NCBI RefSeq assembly: GCF_000775285.1 | Contig: NZ_JJML01000037.1 | Coordinates: forward strand, 3 to 55,579 | Length of the DNA: 55,577 nt | Direction of reading: 5' to 3' | Source of the DNA: Neosynechococcus sphagnicola sy1 | GTDB lineage: Bacteria; Cyanobacteriota; Cyanobacteriia; Neosynechococcales; Neosynechococcaceae | Shown: positions 29,429 through 39,924 of the stretch, piece by piece | How positions within the stretch are numbered: the first letter of the stretch is position 1 | How the letters are laid out: the number at the start of each line of letters is the position of its first letter | The notes under the pieces: model-generated | What the model saw: only the letters and a program-made list of their open reading frames with translations | What the model was told of the DNA's origin: nothing | The model's database searches: none | Made by a program: the position numbers and the translations under genes

Positions 29429-29912
29429 TTATCCCCCGTATTGCCAACCCGTACTTTCTAGCAGCAGTGGCTCTCCTTCTCGGTGAACCCCCGCACCGAT
29501 GACTTCTCCCACAAAGACGGTGTGGTCACCCTGCTCAACCATGCCTACGAGGCGACACTCCAGGTAGCCCAAAGCCTCTTGAATAATTGGGCAGGCTGTC
29601 TCTGGCCCTGGATAGAACTCAATCTCTGCAAACTTGCTGCCAACCCGGCGCTGGGGCTGAAAAAAATACCTGAGCTAAGTCTTTTTGACCCGCTTCCAAG
29701 ATGCTGAGGGAGAAAACGGCACTGGCCTTAATCATCGCGTGAGATTTAGAATCTTGGCGGACGCAGTTGACCACCAACGGTGGCTTAAAAGAGGCTTGCA
29801 TTACCCAGCTTGCTGTGAAGCCATTCACCTCGTCGCCGTCTTTAACACCGCAAACATAGATTCCATGTGGAATCTTTCGCAGCATGATCTTCTTCGCCTG
29901 TTCGTCTAGCAA
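29429..29912 (-). CDS. Flavin reductase-like FMN-binding protein, frameshifted
   Basis: Restored product of 160 residues with the split-barrel FMN-binding fold: HGIYVCGVKDGDEVNGFTAS, WVMQASFKPPLV, SHAMIKASAVFSLSIL and, after the frameshift, CRLVGMVEQGDHTVFVGEV. It resembles both stand-alone flavin reductases and the C-terminal module of cyanobacterial flavodiiron proteins; which partner it serves is unknown. The frame breaks in A7 29660-29666 (T7 on the coding strand); removing one base restores 160 codons and the stop at 29429-29431. Confidence 0.78.
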
Positions 29913-30482
29913 TGCTTTGCTCGCTTTTTCTGCGCTACAAGGCTAAGTGTATCAATCTTGGAGGATCTCTGAGAAGCGCTGCAAAAACACCAGAGGCACA
30001 ATAAGTATTTATACTTGTTCTGTTACGTCGGTTTCAGCCCTGCTTTGATCCCGATACTGAATCGCTCATGAATTCGTATCTCCAGTACTCGGCTTCCCGC
30101 AGGATTAGCGAATCGATTGTCTAACCCTTGGGGTACACCTGCCTTCGGAGAAGAGCAATTCATCTTGAAAAGATCGGGAGATCGGCTCACCATGCAAGAA
30201 AAACCCGATAGATTTCAGAGGCAGGGAAGATGATTTTCGAGAAATTCTGCCTAATATACTAGAAAGTCGGTTGGTCAGGTTTATAGAATGTCTAAAATGC
30301 AACCTAAGTAGTCATTACTCCACTCACAACAGCTGATCAAGGTAGTTCCAGTCTGGAACTACCTTGCTTACAAGGGTATTCTTAACCTGGAAAGGCTGCT
30401 TCCTCAACAACCTCACTAGCGAGGTCAACTGCACGGTAGAAACTCTGGCACCTCTGCGGGAATCGAAGGACCCCCTTTTATC
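29913..30482. other. Long upstream region without a gene
   Basis: 570 bases between divergent genes. No convincing open frame, tRNA or known RNA was recognised. It holds AAGTAT-TT-ATACTT at 30003-30016 and the long palindrome at 30338-30366. The size leaves room for a small RNA or a long 5' leader of the phosphatase gene. Confidence 0.4.
30338..30366. promoter_or_regulatory. 29-bp near-perfect palindrome upstream of the phosphatase gene
   Basis: CAAGGTAGTTCCAG at 30338-30351 and its exact reverse complement at 30353-30366 are separated by one T. There is no T tract after it. It lies 116 bases before the PP2C start codon. It could be an operator for a dimeric regulator or, in RNA, a stem-loop. 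The role is inferred. Confidence 0.55.
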
Positions 30483-32358
30483 ATGCCTATTTGTCCCCAA
30501 TGTCAGTTTGAGAACTCTGATGCCAATAAGTTCTGTCAAAGCTGTGGCAGTCCCCTCACCCTCTGGTGGGCGATTGTTCAAGGATGTTCACAGACGCCAG
30601 CGTTCTATGGAGAAGCATCTCTAGGGGAATCTCTAGATGTAGCGCCTGTTTCAGCCATGGCCACACCCTCAACAGAACCTCTAGCGATCGGGACGGCACC
30701 GCTCTTTCTCGATCCTGCGAACCGATATCGATGGCTGGAGACGGGTTCAACTTCCAACAGTCTTTCTGGCAAGCCTGGAGGCTTTCTCTGGGAAATACAG
30801 GGAAAAGTCCTGGATTATCAACCTTTTCAGAACACCCTGTTTTCAGTCATCAGTCCGGAAGGCAGCGCTACCAGCATGCCCGATACCATATCGATGCCAC
30901 CCGTAGCTCAATCCTATTTGGCCTTGGAATCTCGTTTTTATCCCACCCTCCCAGCTGTTCACGATGCTTGGCAGCAAGAAGGGCAGCAGGTGCTGGTTTT
31001 AGAAGATCGCTCAGATCTGCTGTTACTGGCGGATTTGTGCGCCCAAGAACCAGTTCCGACCATGCAGATATTGCATTGGTTCCATGAGATGGTAGAACTT
31101 TGGGACGCACTGGAGGTCTGGAAGTCTCGGAACAGTTTGTTGGAACTTAGCAACCTTCGCGTCGATGAAGATGGAATTCTCTGTCTGCAAAGGCTCTACC
31201 CTGACTCAGCCCCTTACCACCTCCAAGATTTGGGGAAACTTTGGTTACAAGTTTTCGACCAGCCCCCGCAGACGTTGGAAGTAGGGTTGGATACCCTGAT
31301 TAAAGCTGTGCATGGGGGGGAAATTACTGAACTTGGGGATTTACGAACTCGTCTAGAAGCGATCGCCTACGATGTCCAGATGCAGGAACTTGAGATGGGC
31401 AATGAAGATACGGACGTAGACTTAACGCCCTATCTAGAAGATGGGGTCGATCTCGATGACCCCGAGGATCCAGAAGAGGAGGAGGACGGCAGCGACCTGG
31501 ATGATATGCCCACCGTGGTGTTACCCATGCAGTTGTATAGCGTCGATGATGCCTGCCAGACAGATATCGGGAATCAGCGCAACCATAACGAAGAGTTTTT
31601 TTGGCATTGAAACCCAGATCACGAAGGAAGAAGTTCCCCGAGGTCGGACATTACATGCACGGGGGCTGTACATTCTCTGCGATGGCATGGGAGGTCACGC
31701 CAGTGGCGAAGTTGCCAGTGCTTTGGCAGTCAAAACCCTACAGGAATACTTCAAAACCCACTGGCAGGAAGACCTCCCTAACGAGGCCACCATTCGGGAA
31801 GGGGTGTTGATTGCCAACCAGGCCATCTATGAAGTCAATCAACAGGAGTCCAGTTCCGGGAGTGGCCGCATGGGCACGACCTTGGTGCTGGTATTGTTGC
31901 AGGATACTGATGTCGCGGTGGCCCATGTCGGGGACAGTCGGCTGTATCGTGTCAGCCGCAAGCGGGGATTGGAGCAAGTGACAGTGGATCATGAAGTGGG
32001 GCAGCGGGAAATTCTGCGTGGCGTTGATCCGGCGATCGCCTACGCTCGTCCTGATGCCTATCAACTGATCCAAGCCCTTGGCCCCAGGGATAACCAATCG
32101 GTGAATCCAGATATTCAATTCCTGTCCCTGCGGGAAGATACCTTGCTCGTGCTTTGCTCAGACGGTCTCACAGATAATGATCTACTGGAAACCTACTGGC
32201 AAAGTCATCTCGATCCCCTTTTAAGTTCCCAGAGCCAGCTAGATCGGGGGACGAGTCAACTGATCGATCTCGCAAATCAGTACAATGGTCATGACAATAT
32301 CACGGCCATTGTGGTGCGAATTAAGGTACGTCCCAACTTAGCAATGTTGCCGCGTTAA
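30483..32358 (+). CDS. Zinc-ribbon protein with kinase-like middle region and PP2C Ser/Thr phosphatase domain, frameshifted
   Basis: Restored product of 624 residues. The N-terminus is a zinc ribbon (CPQC then CQSCG). Residues about 50-300 have kinase-lobe-like segments but no catalytic HRD or DFG, ending in a long acidic linker (about 310-350). The PP2C domain follows, with DGMGGHASGEVAS, VAHVGDSRLYR, SDGLTDND and GHDNITAIVV, so metal binding is intact; the early motif reads NHNEEFFG with Glu where Asp is usual. One surplus T in 31596-31602 breaks the frame. It lies 26 bases before an FHA Ser/Thr kinase, a likely functional partner. Confidence 0.8.
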
Positions 32359-32384
32359 CCGATTGAGAGCAGAAATTTGGTGCC

Positions 32385-33614
32385 GTGGTCATTACCCTGA
32401 CCCTCCTCCCTGCGGATACCCCCGAGGCTGCTGTGGGAGCAGCTAACTTAAAACTCCAACAGTGGCGCTTCGATCAGGAGTCCCAGATTTGCATCGGTCG
32501 GGGAATGGGGAATCAAGTCATGATTAATCATGCACTGGTATCCCGACATCATCTGGAACTCCAGTGTGCCCACCCAGGTCAGCCAGGGGTCTGGCAACTC
32601 ACCAACCATGGACTTAATGGCACCTTGGTGAATGGTGCTGTGATGGTACAAGGAACGTTGAAGTCAGGAGATCTGCTACAACTCGCACCGGGCGGCCCCA
32701 CCTTCCTGTTTAAGATTGAGCCAGCCACGCCAGGGCAACCATCCCCTCCAGTGGAAAGCACCTGTACCCACAGCGGCAATCCCACCCAAAATTTATTTTG
32801 TATGCATTGTGGTCAGGCGATCGCGGTGAAACAGATGATCCGCCAGTATCAGATCCTACGGCCCTTGGGACAGGGGGGCATGGGAACGACCTATCTGGCA
32901 TGCCGCTCAACAGCGACGGGCTCCCCAGAACTGCTGGTGCTGAAAGAGATGAATGCTGACTTGGTGCAAATTGCCAAAGCCCACGATCTGTTTCAACGAG
33001 AGGCCCAGGTGCTCCGATCCCTCCGTCATCCGGGGATTCCGAAGTTCTATGACTTCTTCGTTGAGGCTGGGAAAAAATACCTGGTGATGGAATTAATCCA
33101 TGGAGAAGATTTAGAGGATTGGATTGTCCACCACGGCCCCGTCACTCCCCAACAGGCAGTTCAATGGATGCTCCAGACCTGTGATGTCTTGCACTATCTT
33201 CACCAGCAGACTCCAGCGATTATTCACCGTGATATTAAGCCCGCGAACCTGCTGGTGCGCTATCGTGAACAGGCGATCGCCGTACTAGATTTTGGCGCGG
33301 TCAAAGAATTGGGGACACCACCGGGAACCCGGATTGCCATTGAAGGCTATAGTGCCCCTGAACAAGACCAAGGGAATCCTGTGATCCAGTCCGATCTGTA
33401 TGCAGTCGGTTCGACGTTGGTATTTCTGATCACGGGGGAAAGCCCCCACCAGTTTTATCGTCGCAGTGGTAAGACCTTACGGCTGCAAGTGCAGGGATGC
33501 AGCAGCATTCCCCGGCGGCTTCAGGGGGTGATTGAAAAAGCGACAGAACCCAATCCCAGTCGTCGTTATGTCAGTGCCCAAGCGTTAGCGATCGCCCTGA
33601 AAAACGCCCTGTGA
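32385..33614 (+). CDS. FHA - zinc ribbon - Ser/Thr protein kinase
   Basis: 409 residues from GTG 32385. An N-terminal FHA domain (IGRGMGNQVMI, SRHHLELQ, LNGTLVNG) binds phosphothreonine. A short zinc-ribbon-like motif (C-x3-H then FCMHCG) comes at about 125-145. A complete Hanks-type kinase follows: GQGGMGTTY, LVLKEM (ATP-binding Lys), HRDIKPANLL, LDFGAVKE and SAPEQD. No membrane segment, so cytoplasmic. It follows the PP2C gene at 26 bases, giving a kinase-phosphatase pair, and both carry a zinc ribbon. Confidence 0.92.
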   Translation: MVITLTLLPADTPEAAVGAANLKLQQWRFDQESQICIGRGMGNQVMINHALVSRHHLELQCAHPGQPGVWQLTNHGLNGTLVNGAVMVQGTLKSGDLLQLAPGGPTFLFKIEPATPGQPSPPVESTCTHSGNPTQNLFCMHCGQAIAVKQMIRQYQILRPLGQGGMGTTYLACRSTATGSPELLVLKEMNADLVQIAKAHDLFQREAQVLRSLRHPGIPKFYDFFVEAGKKYLVMELIHGEDLEDWIVHHGPVTPQQAVQWMLQTCDVLHYLHQQTPAIIHRDIKPANLLVRYREQAIAVLDFGAVKELGTPPGTRIAIEGYSAPEQDQGNPVIQSDLYAVGSTLVFLITGESPHQFYRRSGKTLRLQVQGCSSIPRRLQGVIEKATEPNPSRRYVSAQALAIALKNAL

Positions 33615-33673
33615 TCATCGTTGAGTCACCCTCAAGCTAGGATACTGACCTAGTTCACCTTACCCTGCAAGTG

Positions 33674-34246
33674 TCATCTCCGAGAGGCTGTTTGTGAACC
33701 ATCCTCAACATCCAGGACAGGACTTGCTTCACGCCCCTCCAGATTTGACAAGTCTGAAGACGTCTGGGATCTGTGTTCAGGAATCATCGGCACAATAGCT
33801 GTAATCTGCCCCCCTCGATCGTGGTAGATATAGCAGCATTTCAGGTGCTGGCCTCGAAAGACTTGGGCTTCAGAAATCTGAAAGTGTTGGGCGTACTCGC
33901 TGAGGGATGGTTCAGGGTTCAGTGCCTGCGCCTGTTCTAGCTTGGCTTCTTTTTCCCAGCGACGACGCACCAGCCGACCACTGATCACGATCACGACCAT
34001 CAGAACCACTACCGCGCCACCCGATCCCCAGGCAGTAGAAAGCCCCAAGAAGCAAAATTTGACCGCTAGAGGAGATTTGAAGATGCTCCAGCGCTTCAAG
34101 CTGAGGAGGTTTTTCAGAACCGGTCGCCATAAGGACAACCACCCCCCCCAGAGTGTAGCGGTCGCCAGTTCCGACAGCAACCGCCGTTGCCAACCAATGT
34201 GTCCGTGCCGATCAATGATCAATGTCTTTGAGGTCATCACTGTCAA
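33674..34246 (-). CDS. pgaD: PgaD-like accessory protein for PNAG synthesis
   Basis: 190 residues. It begins LIIDRHGHIGW, has two membrane helices (near 25-50 and 75-98, separated by a basic stretch) and a cytoplasmic tail with LSEYAQHFQIS, matching the order in E. coli PgaD. In that system PgaD and PgaC bind cyclic-di-GMP together and switch on polymer synthesis. The gene follows pgaC at 39 bases. The tail after about residue 160 is extra compared with E. coli. Assigned mostly on context and layout. Confidence 0.75.
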   Translation of the reverse strand: MTVMTSKTLIIDRHGHIGWQRRLLSELATATLWGGWLSLWRPVLKNLLSLKRWSIFKSPLAVKFCFLGLSTAWGSGGAVVVLMVVIVISGRLVRRRWEKEAKLEQAQALNPEPSLSEYAQHFQISEAQVFRGQHLKCCYIYHDRGGQITAIVPMIPEHRSQTSSDLSNLEGREASPVLDVEDGSQTASRR

Positions 34247-34285
34247 CCAGATGAAGGATCAAGCAGCTATATTCAAGTATGACAG

Positions 34286-35570
34286 TCAAATCCCCCGATC
34301 CGGGCTGACCCAGCGGGCTCGCTGACCGGCACTTCGCATCAACACCTTGGGGAAGGCAATAATTGTCGTTAGAACAATAATGATCCAAAAGACAAAGGGG
34401 TACCAGATCAGCCAATAATAATTACGCCCAAGCCCTCGATCATATTGACTGTCAAGCCACAGACTCACCGCAAATTGAATCATGCAGGTGATCCCAAGCA
34501 CAAGACCGCTGGATTCAGGTAAGAGAGGCAAATCGTAGTGATGGATGGCCGCACCCCAGAGGGTAAAGTTGATCATCCAGAAGACGACCAAAATCAAGAC
34601 TGCATAGGCCCAAATCAGGGTCAGAAACACCTCAGCCATCAATAACCACAGTCTTCGCTGGCGAGGGCGGATGCAAACATCAAGATTTTTCAGCAAGACC
34701 TGAGCCCCGCCCATAGCCCACCGGAGTCGTTGCTTCCACAACCCCTGGATGGTTTCAGGCATCAAAATCCAGACAAGGGCATGGGGTTCATAGATCACGT
34801 CCCACCCCCCCCGGCTGAAGTTTCCAGGTGATATCTATATCTTCGGTGAGCATATCGGCACTCCAGTAGCCCACTTGATGCACTGCTGATTTACGAAACG
34901 CACTAATGACCCCAGACACCGTAAACAGCTGACCAAACCAACTCTGCGCGCGCTTGATCAAGCCAATAATGGATGAAAACTCACCCACCTGTACCCGACC
35001 CATCAAGGTTGAGCGGTTACGAATGCGGGGGTTGCCAGTAACGGCTCCTGTTCGGGGATTATGCAGAAAATGCCGCACCATCCAGGGCAGGGCATGGGCA
35101 TCCAGCAGGGCATCTCCATCGATACAAACGAGAATTTCATAACGGGCTAGGAGACAACCCACTTGCAATGCCAAGGCTTTGCCCTGATTTTCCACTAAGT
35201 GCAGCACCCGAAGATTGGAATGGAGCGCAGCTAAATGGTTGAGGATCGCCCCAGTGTTGTCACGACTACCGTCATTAATCGCAATCACCTCAAAGACTGA
35301 ATAGTTGACGGCTAGGGCATGGGAAATGGTGTCGGCAGCGTTGTCACCCTCATTAAAGCAGGGGATTAGGATACTGATCGGTGTGTCGAGCTCACCCCCA
35401 GGAGGACGCACCAGCGATCGCTCCCGATATTCTGACCGGAGGAAAAATAGAACCGCAAAGAACATCCAGGCATAGGACATTACTAGGGGGTAATAAAAAA
35501 CAAAGGTCAACAACCCATGCCACAGATGCCGCAGCAGGGTATGGATGGCCAGTGGTTCCACCTGGATCAT
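34286..35570 (-). CDS. pgaC: PgaC-like poly-N-acetylglucosamine synthase (GT2), frameshifted
   Basis: Restored product of 427 residues, an integral membrane processive glycosyltransferase. It has a short N-terminal helix, then the GT2 domain with ILIPCFNEG, the DGD metal-binding motif, TEDID (catalytic base Asp) and QRLRWAMGG, followed by C-terminal membrane helices. It polymerises N-acetylglucosamine into PNAG. One surplus base in C8 34805-34812 breaks the frame; removal joins DITWKLQ to WDVIYEPHALVW. It overlaps pgaB by 4 bases (ATGA), so translation is coupled. A PilZ domain is absent, as in E. coli PgaC. Confidence 0.9.
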
Positions 35571-37576
35571 CGAGAAGAAAGCAGTGGCGCACTTGATTTG
35601 CTATCAAAAACAGGCCGGATAAGCCTGGAATCGGGCTGACCGCGATGGGGGTTCTCCGGGTAGTAGGCAATATGGCGTGCCCCCCAACTATAGAGATCAG
35701 CAATGGATTGAGCCAGTTCCTTCGAGTCGATGTCCTTATGCGTGCGCCAATCCGTGCTTTGTAGCTCAAAGACAACTTTGTTAAGGCCACCCGGTTTTTC
35801 TCTGACTTTTTCAAAAATATCTTTCAAAAACCCGTGGGGATCTTGAGCCTTTTCTAAATAGGGCATCGCCATAATTGCCGTGAAGTCATAGTTCTGTAGT
35901 GAGCGATCGAGGGACTGAGAGTACCAAACCTCCGACTTTGGGTTGAGTGCAACTTGGGCATAGAGATTACGGGCGGTACGGAGCTGAGGCTGGTTGATGC
36001 GAACTACCGCAGCTAGATCCTTGGCTAAATTGTCGAGCGTATTAATTTTGAAATTGGTCCAACGCCCTAGGAAGTCATCTCGCCGCCGAATTGCCGCAAG
36101 GTTGCTGGGTAAGCCCCATTTTTGGTAGGTACTCAAGCCAAAACGACTGGCATCTTCATAATCCGAGAGTGTGGCATCATCGTGGAACAAGAGACCATCG
36201 AAGGTCGCTCGCCTAGAGAGATCTGCATAAATCTCACGGATAACCGAGACCGCCTTGGGAGAAAAGGGGGAAAGACGGGGGTAGCCCATCACCAAATGGT
36301 GGCTCTCGGCTCGTTGGGTGATCACCCGGTGGGCGGCAACTGGATTATTTTTGGGTAACTCAAAGGCCAGCATTGGCATCCAAGCATAGAGCCGCCTGAC
36401 TTGGGTGCGAGTACGAATCTCCCAGGCCACATGGTTGAATAGATCGGCTCGCATCGGCAGATGTCGGTTGGGGAAATAAACCGCATCCGCAGCTCCATTG
36501 CCATCGGGATCGGCGTAGGCTTGGAGGTATACGGTATTGACCCCCATTGTCCTGATCCGTTCTAGCAACTGAGTCAGATTGCGCTCAATCTGAGCCTTCT
36601 CTGGGTCGTAGATGTTATCGAGATCAACATGCATGATCTTGGCTGCCCGAGCATTATCCTGGGTATCGGCTTGGCGGAGGGCAATCTCCACCGCTAAATC
36701 TCCAGGAGCCATATCCTGCGTCATCATGATGCGGCGCAGGCGGCTCAGGGGAGCGTCCTCTCGATTGGCCCCATCATCCAACGTCAGGCCAACGGGCATT
36801 TCCAGATCAGTGGCAATCTTTGAGACTAAAGAGTTGTAACGTCCATAGGGCCAAGCAATTACCCGTGGTTTCCGACCTAACTCTTGAGCTAGCAGTTGGC
36901 TATTATGGTGCAGATCTTGTTCAATCCGCTTTTGATAGGGGAATTCATCCTCGTAATGGTGCTGAGAAATACTATATTCACGGGTACTCGCGGCGGGTTG
37001 CTGGTTGCCCTGTGGGTTTCCCGTAATACCCTTGTGTAAGTCATGGGTATGGCTAGCAACTTCAACGAGCCCACTCTTGACCATCTCCCGCACCTGTTCC
37101 CAGCTCATGAATTCGCTCCTGGGAACCTTTTTGTCTCCAAATTGGATCAAGCCATTCTGCGGCTCCATCCAACTGCCCACGAGGGCTACTACAGCCGGTG
37201 CCTTCAGGGATTTCAGGACTGGAAAGACCTCGGTATAAACCGACCGATAGCCATCATCAAAACTTAACAGTACAGGTTTGGACGGTAGCCGTTTCCGATT
37301 TGCCCTCGCCGCCAGTACCTGATCCACACTGACAAAGTGATAGCCGTTGAGGCGCAACCAGTCCATCTGGCGCACAAAGTTACTTGGGGTAACAGCTAAG
37401 TCAGGTATCTGGGCTGTTCCTGGATCAGTAATTTCGTGGTAGACGATCACAACCAGTGAATCAGAGGCAGCTGCTAGAGATACCCGCCCCACGCCACAGA
37501 CCAAGAGAATGCCTGCCAGGAAGAGGCTCAACAGACGAATCCAGCGCATAAGCCAACCGTAACCTCGGCTGCTCAA
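35567..37576 (-). CDS. pgaB: PgaB-like N-deacetylase with C-terminal glycoside-hydrolase domain
   Basis: 669 residues with a signal or lipoprotein-like N-terminus (IRLLSLFLAGILLVCGVG, then Ala-rich), so exported. The NodB-type deacetylase domain has VIVYHEI, LLSFDDGYRSV, ASHTHDLHKG (metal-binding His) and WPYGRYN. The C-terminal half (from about 340) matches the PgaB hydrolase domain, with NTVYLQAYADPDGNG, AWMPMLAF and LLFHDDA. It partly deacetylates PNAG during export. First of a pgaB-pgaC-pgaD operon; no PgaA porin lies next to it in this window. A start at 37549 is also possible. Confidence 0.92.
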   Translation of the reverse strand: MSSRGYGWLMRWIRLLSLFLAGILLVCGVGRVSLAAASDSLVVIVYHEITDPGTAQIPDLAVTPSNFVRQMDWLRLNGYHFVSVDQVLAARANRKRLPSKPVLLSFDDGYRSVYTEVFPVLKSLKAPAVVALVGSWMEPQNGLIQFGDKKVPRSEFMSWEQVREMVKSGLVEVASHTHDLHKGITGNPQGNQQPAASTREYSISQHHYEDEFPYQKRIEQDLHHNSQLLAQELGRKPRVIAWPYGRYNSLVSKIATDLEMPVGLTLDDGANREDAPLSRLRRIMMTQDMAPGDLAVEIALRQADTQDNARAAKIMHVDLDNIYDPEKAQIERNLTQLLERIRTMGVNTVYLQAYADPDGNGAADAVYFPNRHLPMRADLFNHVAWEIRTRTQVRRLYAWMPMLAFELPKNNPVAAHRVITQRAESHHLVMGYPRLSPFSPKAVSVIREIYADLSRRATFDGLLFHDDATLSDYEDASRFGLSTYQKWGLPSNLAAIRRRDDFLGRWTNFKINTLDNLAKDLAAVVRINQPQLRTARNLYAQVALNPKSEVWYSQSLDRSLQNYDFTAIMAMPYLEKAQDPHGFLKDIFEKVREKPGGLNKVVFELQSTDWRTHKDIDSKELAQSIADLYSWGARHIAYYPENPHRGQPDSRLIRPVFDSKSSAPLLSSR

Positions 37577-37750
37577 ACAGGGTCAGATATCTGAGCAGAA
37601 AAAAGACCCTTTTAACTATATACCTCCGTTCCCAAGGTTGGCAGCAGATGAGTACATAGGCTTCATAAAGTTTTCAGTAGGGGTTTGGGTTAAGGAACCG
37701 GCCCCGGAATGTCTGGACACGGATGGGGGAAACTATCCTTCAGCATTTCC

Positions 37751-38137
37751 CTAAGACTTTGTTTGGATCAGTTCCACCCGATAGCCATCGGGATCTTCCA
37801 CAAAGGCAATGACGGTTGAGCCATGCTGCATCGGCCCCGGTTGCCGCACGACCTTTCCACCCCTGGCTTGAATCGCAGCACAGGTGGCATAGATATCCTC
37901 GACCCCAATGGCGATGTGACCGTAGGCACTCCCCAAGTCATACTGCTCTTGACCCCAGTTGTAAGTTAACTCCAGAACGCTATGGTCAGCTTCATCGCCA
38001 TAACCAACAAAGGCCAGGGTAAATTCCCCAGCGGGGTAATCTTTTTGCCGCAAGAGGTGCATCCCCAAAACTTCACAATAGAACTTGAGTGAGGCATCCA
38101 GATTGCCGACGCGAAGCATAGTGTGTAATAGGCGCAT
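37751..38137 (-). CDS. gloA: Lactoylglutathione lyase (glyoxalase I)
   Basis: 128 residues from the ATG at 38137. It converts the methylglyoxal-glutathione hemithioacetal to S-lactoylglutathione. It is a VOC fold with metal-binding His in LLHTMLRV and GHIAIGV and Glu in SVLELTY and YRVELIQ. Short, cytoplasmic, family length. An open frame extends to 38398, but the added part is not family-like and runs against the gene at 38241. It is divergent from that gene. Confidence 0.92.
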   Translation of the reverse strand: MRLLHTMLRVGNLDASLKFYCEVLGMHLLRQKDYPAGEFTLAFVGYGDEADHSVLELTYNWGQEQYDLGSAYGHIAIGVEDIYATCAAIQARGGKVVRQPGPMQHGSTVIAFVEDPDGYRVELIQTKS

Positions 38138-38240
38138 ACAGATATTTTCTCGGTTGGCTGATTCAACTTTTATTATGGACGCAGCTCTCCAGGGATCTTG
38201 GTAAGATACCACCAATAGCCAGTTGTGGAGGCATGAAACT

Positions 38241-38438
38241 GTGGACGCAGCCAAAAACCTGGAGAAGGTCAAAGCAATCGTGGAACGGGCATTGGCCGAT
38301 GACAAGCTGACTCGCCAAGAGAGTAACGAGATCATGGATGCCATGCTAGAAGATGGCGAGGTATCAGACGAAGAGCGGGAATTGTTTATGTCTATCAAGC
38401 AGCGGATTTGGCTGGGGGAGATTCTGATTGAGGAATAA
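38241..38438 (+). CDS. Small acidic conserved hypothetical protein
   Basis: 65 residues from GTG 38241, with GGAGG at 38227-38231 nine bases before it; this fixes the start over the TTG at 38223. Helical and acidic, with LTRQESNEIMDAMLEDGEVS and DEERELF. The repeated acid/Glu-rich helix pairs recall small TerB- or EF-hand-like helical modules but no metal-loop consensus is complete. Cyanobacterial conserved hypothetical; function unknown. Confidence 0.6.
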   Translation: MDAAKNLEKVKAIVERALADDKLTRQESNEIMDAMLEDGEVSDEERELFMSIKQRIWLGEILIEE

Positions 38439-38634
38439 ATCGATCAGCCCCATCTCAGGACTGGTTCCCCTAACCCAGCTCTATGCTCTGGTCAGCCTCA
38501 CCCCGCCATCACCCTGATGGCAGCTATTTGCACTTGATTCTTGTCTGTTATCTCTGAATCCCCTACCCTAGCAACTAGGTGTTTATGATTGGATTAGTGC
38601 CAATGATCTCAAAGCAAGGGAGACCATCACGACT

Positions 38635-39819
38635 ATGGCAATGATTGAGACTAAAACCGAACCCATGGTTCTGAACATGGGGCCTCACCATCCCTCTATG
38701 CATGGGGTGTTGCGGTTGATTGTCACCCTGGATGGCGAGAACGTGATTGACTGTGAACCAGTCATTGGCTACTTGCACCGAGGGATGGAAAAAATTGCCG
38801 AGAATCGCACTAACGTGATGTTTGTTCCCTATGTGAGTCGCTGGGACTACGCAGAAGGGATGTTTAATGAGGCGATTACGGTCAATGCCCCTGAGAAACT
38901 AGCAGACATTCCAGTGCCCCGACGTGCCAGTTACATCCGGGTGATCATGCTGGAACTCAACCGCATTGCCAACCACTTGCTGTGGCTGGGGCCATTCATG
39001 GCAGATGTCGGTGCCCAGACTCCCTTCTTTTACATTTTCCGGGAGCGGGAGTTAATCTATGACCTTTGGGAAGCCGCCACGGGGCATCGCATGGTCAACA
39101 ATAACTATTTCCGCATTGGGGGTGTGGCGGTTGATCTGCCCTACGGATGGGTAGATAAATGTCATGACTTCTGTGACTATTTCTTGCCGAAAGTCGATGA
39201 GTACGAGCGCCTGATCACCAATAATCCAATCTTCCGACGGCGCGTCGAGGGCATTGGTACCATCAGTCGGGAAGAGGCCATTAATTGGGGACTGTCTGGC
39301 CCGATGCTGCGAGCCTCTGGGGTGAAATGGGATCTGCGCAAAGTTGACCACTACGAATGCTATGACGACTTTGACTGGGACGTGCAGTGGGAAACAGCCG
39401 GTGACTGTTTAGCTCGTTATCTTGTCCGAATTCGGGAGATGCGAGAATCCTTGAAAATTGTGCGTCAGGCATTGGCAGGTCTTCCTGGGGGCCCTTACGA
39501 GAATCTAGAAGCCAAACGGATCGCAGCTGGCCCGAAGTCAGAATGGGATGGCTTTGATTACCAGTACATCAGCAAGAAGGTCGCCCCCACCTTCAAAATT
39601 CCTAAAGGTGAGCACTATGTCCGGTGTGAAAGTGGCAAGGGTGAACTGGGGATTTTTATTATGGGCGATGACAATGTCTTTCCCTGGCGCTGGAAGATTC
39701 GGGCTGCTGATTTCAACAACCTGCAAATCTTGCCGCAATTAATCCGGGGGATGAAGGTGGCGGATATTGTGGCAATTTTGGGCAGCATTGATGTGATTAT
39801 GGGGTCTGTTGATCGATAA
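38635..39819 (+). CDS. ndhH: NDH-1 (NAD(P)H-quinone oxidoreductase) subunit H
   Basis: 394 residues, the family length. A subunit of the photosynthetic and respiratory complex I-like enzyme at the thylakoid membrane, close to the quinone site. It starts [20 protein letters not shown] and has [22 protein letters not shown] and the C-terminal [12 protein letters not shown] ending. It is soluble and faces the stroma/cytoplasm. No other ndh gene is adjacent, as expected since ndhH is often separate in cyanobacteria. Confidence 0.98.
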   Translation: MAMIETKTEPMVLNMGPHHPSMHGVLRLIVTLDGENVIDCEPVIGYLHRGMEKIAENRTNVMFVPYVSRWDYAEGMFNEAITVNAPEKLADIPVPRRASYIRVIMLELNRIANHLLWLGPFMADVGAQTPFFYIFRERELIYDLWEAATGHRMVNNNYFRIGGVAVDLPYGWVDKCHDFCDYFLPKVDEYERLITNNPIFRRRVEGIGTISREEAINWGLSGPMLRASGVKWDLRKVDHYECYDDFDWDVQWETAGDCLARYLVRIREMRESLKIVRQALAGLPGGPYENLEAKRIAAGPKSEWDGFDYQYISKKVAPTFKIPKGEHYVRCESGKGELGIFIMGDDNVFPWRWKIRAADFNNLQILPQLIRGMKVADIVAILGSIDVIMGSVDR

Positions 39820-39924
39820 CGAAAACGAACCGTTAGTCACTTGCTAGTTCCTTGTAATAGGTCAGACAACTTCCCAGAATCGGCATTTAACGGTCTTGTT
39901 CTTGGCTACCTGACCAGCCCTATA

